In this document: piece after piece, positions 50,890-61,428 of the stretch | Layout: every line of letters begins with the position of its first letter | Numbering within the stretch: position 1 is the first letter of the stretch | NCBI GenBank assembly: GCA_032622095.1 | Contig: CP136062.1 | Coordinates: forward strand, 12,613,710 to 12,677,709 | Direction: 5' to 3' | Origin: Siphonodentalium dalli | Taxonomy: Eukaryota; Mollusca; Scaphopoda; Gadilida; Siphonodentaliidae | DNA length: 64,000 nt | Translations under genes and position numbers: made by a program | The notes under the pieces: generated by a model | Told to the model about the DNA's origin: nothing | The model's input: the letters and a program-made list of their open reading frames with translations, nothing else | The model's database searches: none

Positions 50890-51240
50890 GCAAAACATAT
50901 TCGATATTTTAAAGACATCAGATTGAGTTGCTTTTCTTTGTATTTCTCTAACACAATGCTTTGATATTTGTGATGTGGTCTCCATGCAGAGTTACAGTAT
51001 TCGATGATAGGTCTGACCATGCTTATGTAGAGCGATTAGAAAGTGTCGATGTCCAAGTTCGTGAAAGTTCTGTTGACTATGCCGATGATTTGAGAAGCTT
51101 TATTGTTTTAGGATATTGTAGGAAGGCTAATCTGGCCGTGTCAAATTGAGCTATATAGCGATGGGATATCTCGCAGGACAACACATTTCGTGTTTTCGTG
51201 GGGTGTGTATTCGGTAGATGTCATATAGTTACAGTAACTA
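50890..51240 (-). pseudogene. Frameshifted LINE reverse-transcriptase fragment
   Basis: On the minus strand one frame gives KASQIIGIVNRTFTNLDIDT; after a shift another gives LYISMVRPIIEYCNSAWRPH, and then REIQRKATQ. This is the region after the catalytic core in CR1/Jockey-group LINEs (K-A-x-x-x-x-G-x-I-x-R-T-F...LY-x-x-[LM]-V-R-P-x-[IL]-E-Y...W-x-P...[VI]-Q-R-[KR]-A-T). At least two frameshifts show it is dead. The plus-strand frame at 50961-51149 is its shadow. Confidence 0.8.
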
Positions 51241-51502
51241 TTATGACCGCGTTAATTGCTTTCGATGTTGTAGGTGTGAACAATGGCTGGGCCATGCACT
51301 CTTCCTTGGAGTGAATGAGAAACCTGCAATAATAAGCCGTAGTTTTTTTGTAATAATAATAAAAGGATTAGTTGTTTTAACGGAATTCTGAGGCGGTGCA
51401 CTCATGTAACCAATATATTTTATATTATAATTTATATTTGTGGCTAATAATATGATCTTAATGGCGTTACCATTTGTGATTATGGTTTTCTTGTACATAT
51501 AC

Positions 51503-52430
51503 AGGGATGTGGCTAGAGGGGGGTGTGGGGGTGTCTCACCCCCCCCCCCCCCAACTTTGGTCAAAATTTTCAACAGTTGGAAATTTCATTTCACACAAAC
51601 AATGGGTTGAAAATGTTCTTGTCGTTTGATTTTCAAACAATTTATTGGGGGGAATTAATTGTTTTTGGACCAATATTTGCATATTTTCCTATTTTTTGTC
51701 AAAATTTTGGACTGAAATGGTCATCAGTTGGAAATTTTCCAACCTTAGGGGGGTGACAGGTTGGAAATTTCAAACAATTGGAAAGCTTGTGTCCTGGTCC
51801 TCCCCCGTGGCTAGTCAAAACTGCTACTAAATTTAAGAAAACAATATTGTCATACATTTGGTCAACATTGTCATTGGAATTGTCATCATTTGGAAATTTT
51901 CCAACCTAAGTGGGGGGTGTCAGGTTTGAAATTTCCAACTCTAAGAAGACTTGAGGCTAGTCTAGATGCTAGGATTTTGCGATTTTCTTGTTCATATTTT
52001 AAAATTTTCGAACACCGGGCCGAATCATGGTCGGCCCGGTGTGTCACTGTCCCTCCCCCGTGAACAATACAAAACTGCTAATTAGTTTAACAAAACAATA
52101 GTTTAGTACATTCGGTCAAACATGTCGACTGAAATGGTCATCAGTTGGAGAATTTTCCAACCTAAGAGGAAGTATGAGGTTTGAAATTTCCAACACTAGG
52201 GAAGCTTCAGTTGAGGCCAGTCTAGATGCTAGGATTTGCGATTTTCTTGTATAGTTTTCCAAATTTTCTCACACCGGGCTGAACATACATGGACGGACAC
52301 AATGTCCTGGTGTCTTACCCGTAGCCGTGTGCATTTGTCTGGAGTAGGCTACTAGATGTTAGGATTTATGCAATTCTCAGGTTAAAGTATCTGAATTTTC
52401 TTATACCGGGAATATAGAACAACATAGTTT
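51503..52430. repeat. GGGATGTGGCTAG / poly-C family with tandem units of about 250 bp
   Basis: GGGATGTGGCTAGAGGGGGG is followed by a C run and by recurrent TTGGAAATTTTCCAACCT, GTCTAGATGCTAGGAT and CACCGGGC words at about 51885, 52140 and 52350. It belongs with 15908-16612 and 39330-39815. Confidence 0.65.
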
Positions 52431-52510
52431 ATGAATACATAGGATATTAGGCCTGAGGACTGATGTGCAAGGGGGTGAAAATGGAATTATGCAAAACTTG
52501 TGTTTGGTCT

Positions 52511-52670
52511 GTGATTCTTAAGCAATTATTTCATGTGTCTTTTGGGAACAGTCAAAATTGTTGTCCCGATGTATCAGGAATGACTATCGAACTGTTCGAT
52601 AGTCATTCCTGATACCGAGGGACAACAATTTTGCCTGTTCCCAAAAGACACATGAAATAATTGCTTTGTT
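52511..52670. repeat. Long hairpin, arms of about 70 bp
   Basis: GCAATTATTTCATGTGTCTT, TTGTTGTCCC and GGAATGACTATCGAACTG are mirrored by ACAGTTCG-type inverse through AAGACACATGAAATAATTGC, with almost no loop (centre about 52591). Such a perfect foldback is typical of a palindromic MITE or a recent inverted duplication. TGTTACCCAATA just after it and TATTGGGTAACA at 53009 are also inverted. Confidence 0.8.
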
Positions 52671-52842
52671 ACCCAATACATTTACTTGTATATAATCAGG
52701 TCATTGCTAATTAATCACACTCTTTAATAGTGTTATTTCGAACGAATTATGAGAACTAACTGGAATATACTGCCATGTATCTAAATGCAAAAAGCACATG
52801 TAGTCTCTGTGAATATTGAATAAACGTCACGGAAATTGCTAA

Positions 52843-52935
52843 CCATGTAACAGTTCGTTCGGGCGGCAACGGGCCAGTCAACAGTTCGCTCGGAGCCAGT
52901 CAACAGTTCGCTCGGGTCGGGCAACAGTTCGTTGT
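52843..52935. repeat. Short minisatellite, CAACAGTTCGCTCGG x4
   Basis: Four copies of (C/T)AACAGTTCG(C/T)TCGG(G/A)-type units at about 22-27 bp spacing, with GGCCAGT or GGGC spacers. Confidence 0.85.
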
Positions 52936-53349
52936 GGCGTTACGAACGCGAATTTGGGGTTAACCAGTTAATTCTAAATCCCAATGATTTACGAAGTAAA
53001 ACTCTACTATTGGGTAACAATAACTGTTGTTGACCGCTCAGCGATTACCAGCAAACATAGAAAGAACTACAAAGAAATAATTTCCGAAAACACTCTTTTT
53101 ATAACCCCCACCGTTTCGTAACAACCGCGAACTGTGGTGTTTGCTAATTTGCATAATTGTTGTTTTTAATTCGCAATTAAAGCACACTATGTATAAATGG
53201 AGTTCTCACGGAGATAATTCCGTTATAAGGTGTAATGTTCCTATTGGACATTTTATATCAATACTAAATACCGTGGAACAAATATATAAATCTTATTATG
53301 CAGTTGGTATGTGCTGCAGACAATTGCACACACGATGTACATACGTTAA

Positions 53350-54414
53350 AGGGGTACTGTACCCAAGATGTTGTTGTTGGTTTCTATAATCCCCGAGTCG
53401 GAGAATAAGGTAACAACTTTTCCATTTTTTGAAAGTCTGTTGAGTACGAAGTATTGTTACGGATGGCAAATTTACCGGAATGCAAAAATACAAATTGTCG
53501 TTGTCGAGTAATTTTTGTACAGTTTTCAACCAAATGAATCAAATAAACATTATATTATATGCTTAGCAGTCCCATATACTCATTTAAAGGTACTCAACCC
53601 GATAAAACTCCTCTCAATTACTATTTCAATGGCTTCGGGGGTCAAAAATATTTGATTCGAGTCGAGGAAGTCACCCATCAAAGCTCAGATTTGTTAGATA
53701 TCGATTTTAGAAATCTATTATTTTTCATTATCGGGAATACTATCTGGCCCAGAACTCAGTAAAAATTGCGTTAAAATTACCACTTGATTTTAGAGTTATT
53801 CATCCTTGTCTGTTTGAATAGATTTTGAGTACACATCCAGAGCAGATTACGGCAGTTATTAGTACTAATCTCGAGAACATAACAAATTTGAAAAATCAAT
53901 ATCTAATAACTCTGAGCTTTGTTTGATGGGTTCCTCGACTCGAATCAAATATTTTTTACCCCCAAAGCCAAAGAAATAGTAATATAGGACCCTCTGATCG
54001 GATTGTTGTTGTTGGAATCTGTTGAGATGGGGACCCTCTTTACGGTTTGAGTACCTTTCAGTTAGTGTATGGTCACTAGTCAATGAGTGGCTTGGGTTTT
54101 CTCCCCGTATAAGCATAATGTTTCAAACGATCGTGTGTGCAATTGTTTTATTAATCCAGTATCCCTCAATTATAATTTGATTACGTTTTGTACACGGAAA
54201 TTCCAATTTTAAGAGACGCCATTTTATGGCTGGAGCCATAAAATCAATTTATATTAAATTATTAACTTTTAAATTATTAAATTTTAAGATAGCCTATTAA
54301 CCTGAGCGTTTACAGAATACATCTTCGACTCAAATTACTTATATTTCTATATAGTATCGATAATAGATCGTTGTTATCACCGGGAATTTATTGAAAATGG
54401 CGTACAGTACCCCT
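53350..54414. mobile_element. Kolobok-like TTAA element AGGGGTACTGTAC, with nested element
   Basis: AGGGGTACTGTAC and GTACAGTACCCCT are inverted ends, and TTAA lies directly outside each (53346-53349, 54415-54418). A TTAA duplication with ends beginning AGGG fits the Kolobok superfamily better than piggyBac, whose ends begin CCC. A second TIR element sits at 53588-54056. No transposase is visible. Confidence 0.8.
53588..54056. mobile_element. AGGTACTCAA TIR element, copy 2 (nested)
   Basis: AGGTACTCAACCCGAT and the inverse end TTTGAGTACCT frame subterminal inverted copies of TTTGATTCGAGTCGAGGAA and ATTACTATTTCxxTGGCTT. TTAA precedes the left end and TTCA follows the right. It is related to 41474-41885, 56956-57410 and a fragment at 60222-60280. 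Confidence 0.75.
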
Positions 54415-54535
54415 TTAAGTACAAATACGTTGCTTTCTCTAAAGATCAAATAGCCACTCTTTACTGTTTATAAATTGACAATATTCTTTCCGCTGCATAC
54501 ATTCCCCAGACTTCACAAGAATACCCTTATGTTGC

Positions 54536-55393
54536 ATAACAGTCTGCAACAGTTGTCAGTTTCTTATTTGCACCACTGCAACGTGTTAGTTTCACATTTT
54601 AGCGTTCTCGAAATTAATACGTCTTGTTGCGTCTTTGCGCTCATTTAAAACGACATGTGGTTCACACTTCTTGAACGTTTTGACATCCCTTGCTTCATAG
54701 AAATCGACAAGCTCACCACCTACGAACAGATGATGATACTTCTGTCATGCATCCCACCACATGTTCGGGAAAAAATAACAGATATTAACAAATTTATTAT
54801 ATTTATAACAAGGAGTACGCTCCGCATGTGGAACGATTATCACGAGCTGCTCCGGGCATCTGATGATATCATACCTATTATTCCATGATTGTATTATAGC
54901 AATGTAGTGCAAATAATGCATGCACCCGTCCGAGTATCCCAACTACAATATATTATGGTGCGTATCATCTATTTAGTTTTGTCAATATAGCATCTTATTG
55001 CATCTTATCCCAATATTCCGAAACCCCATACTCTCGTGCTAAACAGGTACATCGTTTATACACTTGTGCCTGAATTCTCACAATATATTATTGCATAATT
55101 GATAAAATTAAAACCGTAGATATAATTATCATGAATGTCCTTCTGTGATTGACTTACTGTACATACTCACATGATGTATTCTTTCTTGTGTTATTGTTCA
55201 TTTGTATCGTTATTTGTATACATTTATTCTAAGCTCTCCATTACATGGAGGAAATAAAGGATTATATATATATATAACAGTCTGCAACAGTTGTCAGTTT
55301 CTTATTTGCACCACTGCAACGTGTTAGTTTCACATTTTAGCGTTCTCGAAATTAATACGTCTTGTTGCGTCTTTGCGCTCATTTAAAACGACA
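54536..55393. mobile_element. 5'-truncated LINE between 120-bp identical direct repeats
   Basis: Bases 54536-54655 and 55274-55393 appear identical over 120 bp (ATAACAGTCTGCAACAGTTG to ATTTAAAACGACA). Between them are 618 bp that start with the end of a reading frame (54655-54888) and finish with GGAAATAAAGGATTATATAT and a (TA)n tail. A coding 3' end, a simple-sequence tail and flanking duplications are the marks of target-primed reverse transcription. The duplication is far longer than usual. Confidence 0.75.
54655..54888 (+). pseudogene. C-terminal tail of a LINE-type ORF (77 codons)
   Basis: The frame reads MWFTLLERFDIPCFIEIDKL, then TYEQMMILLSCIPPHVREKI and INKFIIFITRSTLRMW, and ends at TGA after IIPIIP. 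The acidic/aromatic string ending in a [FI]-[IV]-x-x-x-[ST]-x-x-x-[RK] helix is like tails of LINE polyproteins, but I cannot assign a clade. The apparent ATG is at the truncation border and overlaps the last base of the flanking repeat, so it is not a natural start. No frameshift is seen, consistent with a young insertion. Confidence 0.5.
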
Positions 55394-55679
55394 CGGAACA
55401 TTTCGCCGCATGGCTGTATTCAGCGCATACTCTACTTCGAAATTGCTTAACTCCTCTTTCCGTGAACCGATTCACACCATGCGACCAACAAACTAACCGG
55501 ACAATGGCTGCGCAAACGATGGGTGTTAACTGATTCAAATTGTGAATGTTTTGTTTTCTAAAAAGCGGGGATTTCAACATAAAATTAACTCTTCGAACTG
55601 GATTAATTAGAATATACGCGCGCAATTATAGGTCTGTCATTGAGGAGGTTCGTGTGTACTCCTTTGTCAGATAACAAAG

Positions 55680-55797
55680 CAGTTGTCACCCTTGTTTTCG
55701 CGAGACACGGTGATTTACCGCCGCTCTCAACCTGGAATTTCCAGGTCTCGAGCGGGCGACAAATCCCCGTGTCTCACTCAATCGCGGGCGACAACTG
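55680..55797. mobile_element. Foldback MITE AGTTGTCRCCC, arms of about 55 bp
   Basis: AGTTGTCACCC...GAGACACGG-GATTT...CGCTC...CCTGGAA is mirrored by TTCCAGG...GAGCGGGCGAC...CCCGTGTCTC...GGGCGACAACT. The centre is TGGAATTTCCA. The frames at 55640-55877 (plus) run through the arms. Confidence 0.8.
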
Positions 55798-56099
55798 TAT
55801 ATTGTTATATAGCAAACGCAGAAGAACTCGGACTCTCTGATCTTTTTAACAAAACACTGGTCCGGATCTGGAATTGATTATTTCATGGTAATTTAGACAG
55901 GACTCCGGGTTAAATTAGACATGTCCCGGGTTAAGAGGTACTCTTAATTATTCTCACCGAGGACCGCTAAGTGGTCGCTGCATGGATAAAGCATCGCATT
56001 GATGAAGTGTCACAATAGGCGCACGTATCGATTTTCGTCCGGTTTGGCGGACTATTAATTATGACACCCCCTCCCCAACTAAACGAAAAACGTCGATCG

Positions 56100-56339
56100 A
56101 CACCCCTGTGCGTAATCCCTTCAATTTATTCACCCAAATCGTCAAATATGACACAACAGAGCGGGATACAATTGAACAGTGCATATCATTTATGTGCAAA
56201 ATACAAAAGTGGTGTGGGGTGAAAAATTACACATATTTTACACTCCTATATTTTGGTTAATAAACTATTATATTCTATGTTAATAAAACAGTTGATTGAG
56301 AACAGCCCGTGGTTGTGCAAATGTCAGATTTTAATATAT
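56100..56339. other. No gene seen
   Basis: AT-rich spacer. A copy of the GACACCCC...CAACTAAACGAAAAACGTC repeat family (also near 59255) lies just before it at 56060-56100. Confidence 0.4.
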
Positions 56340-56462
56340 AGAGGATCTACAACGAGTCCCCAGTTTATAGCGGAATTTACAAAACGAGTCCAGTAAATTA
56401 GGTCTGGACGAGTTTTGTAATTTCCGCTAAAAATCTAAACTGGGGACGAGTTGTAGATTCTA
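56340..56462. mobile_element. Foldback MITE, ends GAGGATCTACAACGAGTCCC
   Basis: The left arm (ACAACGAGTCCCCAGTTTAT, AGCGGAATTTACAAAACGAG) is repeated in inverse on the right with a short central spacer. No target duplication could be fixed. Confidence 0.75.
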
Positions 56463-56955
56463 TTTATTACATGATCCAAAACATCGACAAAACATACTTA
56501 AATCAACAAATGGAACAAGAAACTAACATCGGCTTCTATAAGACATGCGATGACGTTTCACGTAACTATTCGTTGTTTGCCCGCGTAAAGAAATAGTCCC
56601 AGATAAATAAAGACTATTTGGCGCTTTTAATGGCGTATATTTAATAACATAACTTTTCAAATTCTTCAGTCATGATAGTTTGTTGGATAAATATTGGAAG
56701 TCATAGTATTTTTGAGACGTAGCGTACGGAATGTTAAAAGACGGTAAACCGGAAGTCAAAGGTCACCTGGCACTATTTCCTGTTATTAAACGAACGTTTA
56801 ATATCACAATTTATAGAATGGGTTTATTGAATGGAATAATGGTAGGATCGTGTAATATATTATGTATATAGTATGCCTCAGGAGTATTTGAATAAAATCA
56901 GGACCCGTCTAAAGGAAGGTTTTTCAAGGTTTTACGTCCTTTACATGTAGATTGA

Positions 56956-57410
56956 AGGTACTCAATCCGATCGGGCCCTCATAAATTACTATTTCTTTGG
57001 CTTCGGGGATAAAAAATAATTGATTCGAGTCGATGAACCTACCTATAAACGCTCAGAGTGATCAGATATCAATTTTTGAAGTTTTGTTATTTCTATTTTT
57101 TCTGGCCCAGAAACACACCGTCAAAAGGATGGTCTCAGTCAAAATTGCGTTATTAATACACTTGATTTTAGAGTTATCCATCTTCGTCTGTTTGAATACG
57201 TTTGAATAAGGGCTTCTGTGGAAATTATTAGTACACATCTCGAGAAATTTACAAACTTAGGGGCAATTATTAGTACACATCTCGAGAAAATTACAAATTT
57301 CAAAAATCAATATCTAATAACTCTGAGCTCTAATAACTCGAATCAAATATTTTTTACCCCCAAAGCCAAAGAAATAGTAATTTAGGACCCTCTGATCGGA
57401 TTGAGTTCCT
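56956..57410. mobile_element. AGGTACTCAATCCGATC TIR element, copy 3
   Basis: AGGTACTCAATCCGATCGGG at the left and GATCGGATTGAGTTCCT at the right are inverted. TTGA precedes and TTAA follows. It has the same subterminal words (GATTCGAGTCGATGAACC, TTACTATTTCTTTGGCTTCG) as 53588-54056. A CATCTCGAGAAA-TTACAAA word is duplicated inside (57236, 57279). Confidence 0.8.
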
Positions 57411-57470
57411 TTAAAAGTTCGCTTAATTTGATGCATGGTATTTGTTCTACAATATGGTGGTGTGAGGTAC

Positions 57471-57570
57471 ATATGATGGTGGCAAAGATGATGATGATTA
57501 TGGTGACTATGTTGATAACGGTGGTGATTGAGAAAATGAGAGTGGTAGTAGTGGTTGTGGTAGAAAATGA
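57471..57570. repeat. Imperfect GATGGT/GGTAGT microsatellite
   Basis: A run of GATGATGATTATGGTG, GGTGGTGATTG and GTGGTAGTAGTGG triplets. The His-rich 127-codon minus frame (57314-57697) is explained by this run. Confidence 0.8.
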
Positions 57571-57934
57571 AAATGCTGCTGATATGAGCACGGATTTGCT
57601 CTACAAAAGTCACTAAGTATTTATACCCAGTCATACTGATCAGCTGCATGTCAACCGGAGAGTCTATGTATATTATGTACATACATGCATATTCCATGTT
57701 TCACCCTATTTATCTTTTGTATACTATCTCCATTTATATTTCTCAATATCCATTTATGTATTCTGGATCAGAGAATAAAGCAATAAAAAATAATAGTATT
57801 TGTTTTCGCAGGTCTTTTGAACTATTATTGTTATTGGGCAATAACATATCGTTACATAACGGGAGATCTAATGAGCTGTCCATACCTTATGTTACCTTAT
57901 GTGGTGACTACATGGACGCAGGCTCGCGCCCCTT

Positions 57935-58395
57935 CACCCCCGTGTACGTGGTATTGCCAAACCTGGGGGTATCACCAAATAAAATGCGGTTTTGATAAAT
58001 AAACATATCTTCCCTAAGATGCTGATGGTTTAGCGACATCTCATCGCAAGATCGATCTGCGGCGTTGATACCCGAAATTATGGTGGGTATACCCACACTT
58101 GGACGCAGATAGTATTTTTGCGAACCGCTCTGCAGGCTAGACAATTTATGGTTAATTAAACACATATTTTTTCTATTGATACACGCATTATCCGCCATCT
58201 ATGACTGATAATAATGTTTCAAACGAACTACCTGACGTCAAAAAGTGTCTACTTTATGTTTTGAATAGTGGATATCACCATTTAACTGGGAGATATAGCT
58301 TCATCTGAGTGAAGATATGTTCATCTATCAAAACCGCATTTTCTGGTTTGGTGATACACTCGGCCGGGGTTTGGCGATACCACGTACACGGGGTG
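57935..58395. mobile_element. Foldback element, ends CACCCCCGTGTACGTGGTAT
   Basis: The left end CACCCCCGTGTACGTGGTAT with TGCCAAACC, and the right end in inverse (CACCCCGTGTACGTGGTATC, GCCAAACC), continue inward through AAAATGCGGTTTTGAT and ACATATCTTC. The arms are about 100 bp. No coding capacity is supported. Confidence 0.7.
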
Positions 58396-58710
58396 CTCTT
58401 TGTCCATATCAGTATGGTTTCTTCTACAAGGGGGGGGGGGGGGGCAGAGCAACAGCTTTTACCCCTGGTTTCTATGGCTACGTCTTCGTCCGATTATTTT
58501 GTTATTTTCTGAGGGAGACAGAGCCAACCACAGCCCAGAATTGTTTTTAATTCTCTCCTGTATCTTGGCCCAAAATCCGTTGGAGGGAGCTACCAATCGA
58601 ATTACATCACTGTAACCTTATATGTGGTCACATATACATGTACATGTAGCTGCATGCGGGGTATATATCCTTTGCACATCTGTTCTAAATTCTAAAGGTG
58701 AAGGACATAT

Positions 58711-59175
58711 GTGACCCACCATATCAAATCCAGTCGTAAGTCGGGATTTTTTTTTACCCTGTGCCAATGCATTCTCTTATATATGCGAGTCGACCCATAG
58801 GTCGCCTCGCATATATAAGAGAATGCATTGGCCTAATTTTTTTTTACAATTTTAATAATTTTTTCTTGTATTCTTTAACAATTTTATAATTTCACCCATA
58901 CAGAGCCCCAGACAAACATGAGCAGACGACACTCTTCTATATGCTTCTATATATGTGTGAGGCTCCATGCAGGGTAATGGATGTTTTTTTTATTTTATGT
59001 CCTAAAAATTGTAAGCAACATTTTATTTAAAATAAAATGATAAAAAATTGTTAGGCCAATGCATTCTCTTATATATGCGAGGCGACCTATGGTCGACTCG
59101 CATATATAAGAGAATGCATTGGCACAGGGTAAAAAAAAATCCCGACTTAGGACTGGATTTGATATGGCGGGTCAC
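58711..59175. mobile_element. GTGACCCACC TIR element with AATGCATTCTC hairpins
   Basis: GTGACCCACCATATCAAATC at the left is repeated in inverse at the right, with arms of about 110 bp that include GTAAGTCGGGATTTTTTTTT and the hairpin AATGCATTCTCTTATATATG. ATAT lies outside both ends, but because the ends themselves continue as ATATG the true duplication (ATAT or TA) is ambiguous. The hairpin is shared with the piggyBac MITE at 33661-33894. Confidence 0.85.
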
Positions 59176-59224
59176 ATATATGTTTGCAGTTGCATTAAAT
59201 GCCCCAAGTGTTGCTGAATACTAT

Positions 59225-59620
59225 GCACCCGGTCTAGTTTTGCGGACTATTATGACACCCCCCCCCCCCAACTAAACGAAAAGCGTCAATCTACGCTCCT
59301 ATGTATATAACTCCATCAGTTATTGTGCTGCTTACACATCGTTATATAACGGCTGGAGATCTAATGATCTTTCGCATAAAATACGCCCAGTTTCTATGAC
59401 TATACACCCCCGCATATACGCCCCCCCCCCCCCCCAACGAAACACGTCGGAGTACGTCCCTGGTATATACTCACTGAATGCCATGCATGAATAAATATAA
59501 TTATTTATATTTATGCACATAAAATACGCCCCGATCTGCGGACTACCTTGTAATCACCCACCCCACCCCACCCCCGACCACCTCAATGAAAAACATTGCG
59601 ACGTCACTGTGGGAGCTCCC
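59225..59620. repeat. Poly-C repeats: GCGGACTATTATGACACCCC units
   Basis: Three degenerate units each combine GCGGACTA, a C run (59262-59270, 59419-59435) or CCACCCCACCC, and a (C/A)AACGAAA-CGTC word, at about 59225, 59390 and 59535. A related copy is at 56045-56100. Confidence 0.6.
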
Positions 59621-59764
59621 CTGGTAAAACCTATACACTGCTTACATATCGTTACATCGCGGCGGGATATCCTTTGCATTTCCACTCTGATTGCGATGCA
59701 TATTAAATATATTTATGTTTACATTCACATCAAGTATAATAACCCCAGGTCCGCGAATTACCAT

Positions 59765-60138
59765 GCATGCGGGAGGCCCCCCACCCCCCTTTTCATACGC
59801 CGTATTCCACGCCCTGTTATGAGGTACGCCGTATTCCGGCCTCTCTGGTAGGGAGGTATTCGGTATTCCAAAAATACCGGTATTCGTACGCCTACCTTCG
59901 ACACCTTCCAAAAAATGATCATAATAATAATATAAATGCGATTTTTGTCACAATAAATTCACGGTTTGACATTTTAGATAATTTTAGACGTGGACACTGC
60001 AGCATGACTGCCGTTCGTACGGCAATAGAAAATTTATCTGGAAAATTCCATATGGTTGTTAACTGATATTCCGTATTCCACCCTCTGTGTTAAGTGGTAT
60101 TCCGTATTCCAGTGGGGTAGGGGGTGTGGGCCTCATGC
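59765..60138. mobile_element. Foldback element, CATGCGGGAGGCCCCCCACC ends
   Basis: CATGCGGGAGGCCCCCCACC with GTATTCC words on the left and GGGGTGTGGGCCTCATGCAG on the right are inverted. GCCGTATTCC or CCGTATTCCA repeats cluster at both ends. Frames on both strands here (59767-60066, 59642-59911) are not supported as genes. Confidence 0.6.
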
Positions 60139-60300
60139 AGGCCAGATTGGACTAATTATATAGAAATTAAATGTAAGATGGCTTGTGTGTGGTTAAAGAT
60201 GCATAATCCCTATCAATGCTCCTAAAGTACTATTTCCTTGGCTTCGGAGGGTAAAATATATTTTATTCGAGTCGAGTATAAACATTATTATATAAATATT

Positions 60301-60313
60301 CCACCAGGGGGCG
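60301..60313 (+). promoter_or_regulatory. CTCF-like core motif CCACCAGGGGGCG
   Basis: The 13 bases CCACCAGGGGGCG match the core of the CTCF zinc-finger binding site (CCASYAGRKGGC) at every position. CTCF and its motif are conserved in most bilaterian animals. The site is isolated in AT-rich sequence just after a fragment of the AGGTACTCAA transposon family, so it may be transposon-derived or a boundary element. A chance match cannot be excluded. Confidence 0.35.
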
Positions 60314-60491
60314 TATTTTGATCATTTGTATCATTATTTCTTCCATTCTTTAAAAAAAAATTACAATTTTTCTAGGTATTGTCATAACAATCACAAGTCA
60401 TTGTTTGGTGTGCTCTCCACTTGCTGACACACCGGAAGGTCAAATTGGTGTGACTAATCAATAAAATGAGAAACTGAACCGTGTTCGGTGA

Positions 60492-60707
60492 TTACAATGC
60501 AGACTCCACTATGTCGCCATAATCCGGTAATAGGTTGTGGTCCGATTCACTATTCCGAAAGTTAAAGTCCTCTTCCAAACCTAATACGTCAGAAAGTATA
60601 TATTGTGTCGAAATTCCGACAAACGAAACATGATCCCCGTCTGATGACGATTCCACTCAATACGTTGACTGGGTCATAGTATTTCTAAATTCATCATCTG
60701 AGTCCAT
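60492..60707 (-). pseudogene. Acidic 71-residue frame with one TGA, unknown
   Basis: Reading from an ATG in good context (ACCAACATGG), the frame gives MDSDDEFRNTMTQSTY, a TGA (60657-60659), then VESSSDGDHVSFVGI and EEDFNFRNSESDHNLLPDYG, ending at TAA. Apart from that one stop the frame is open and has a Ser/Asp/Glu-rich composition unlike neighbouring noise. Acidic N-termini of this style occur in piggyBac-type transposases and their domesticated relatives, but no DDE domain follows. It may be a dead exon, a sequencing error over a real one, or chance. Confidence 0.3.
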
Positions 60708-61428
60708 GTTGGTTGTGTGTAGATCTTAAAATACCCCCACATTGCGGGTGCATTTATTCTGGTGAACACAACATAGGTAGCGCGCGTTGATTAGTTAACA
60801 CATTTAAGGTGAAATAATGTCGCTGGTGATGAGTGAGATAATAGTCCTATAAGCATTATATTATTAGGATAAACTCATTTCACCCAAACCTTGGGTGTTT
60901 ATTTCACACCACTTTCTGGGATAACCTGTGTGTCGACTGAGAACATGCGTGCCAATTGAGGTGAACACGCGAAGGATTTGTGTAAATGTTAGCCCAAACG
61001 ACATTTCGAAGTAACGACTGCTTTGTTGTTTATTTCGAGGAATAATACCGCATCATATGAATTCAGCCCAAATATATTGACAGGTGTCAAGGGTCTAACT
61101 CTATACTGAGCAATAAAAAACTAATATAATAAATACCGAGTATATTTAAAATGAATTGGCCGGTATATTTTATTAGTTATCAGGGTTACCAGGGTCGTAG
61201 TTGCATAAATTACAATATATTTTTATGCTAAGATAATTGCGTGGTAATTTGTTTTTTAATGGATTGATCGGTGATCATGTTAACACAAATGGAACACAAA
61301 TGGAAATTCCAAATATGGAAAGTGACTTGCGCATGCGCAAAACAGATACAATGGTCTAATTCCCCAACTGTGTGCGTAACGTAACTATCGCAAGTATAAC
61401 GTACTCTGAAAAATATTTATCGCCAAAT

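Noticed and set aside
57314-57697. 127-codon minus-strand His-rich frame
   Set aside because: The His run is the complement of a GATGGT-type microsatellite, and the rest is the right arm of a TIR element.
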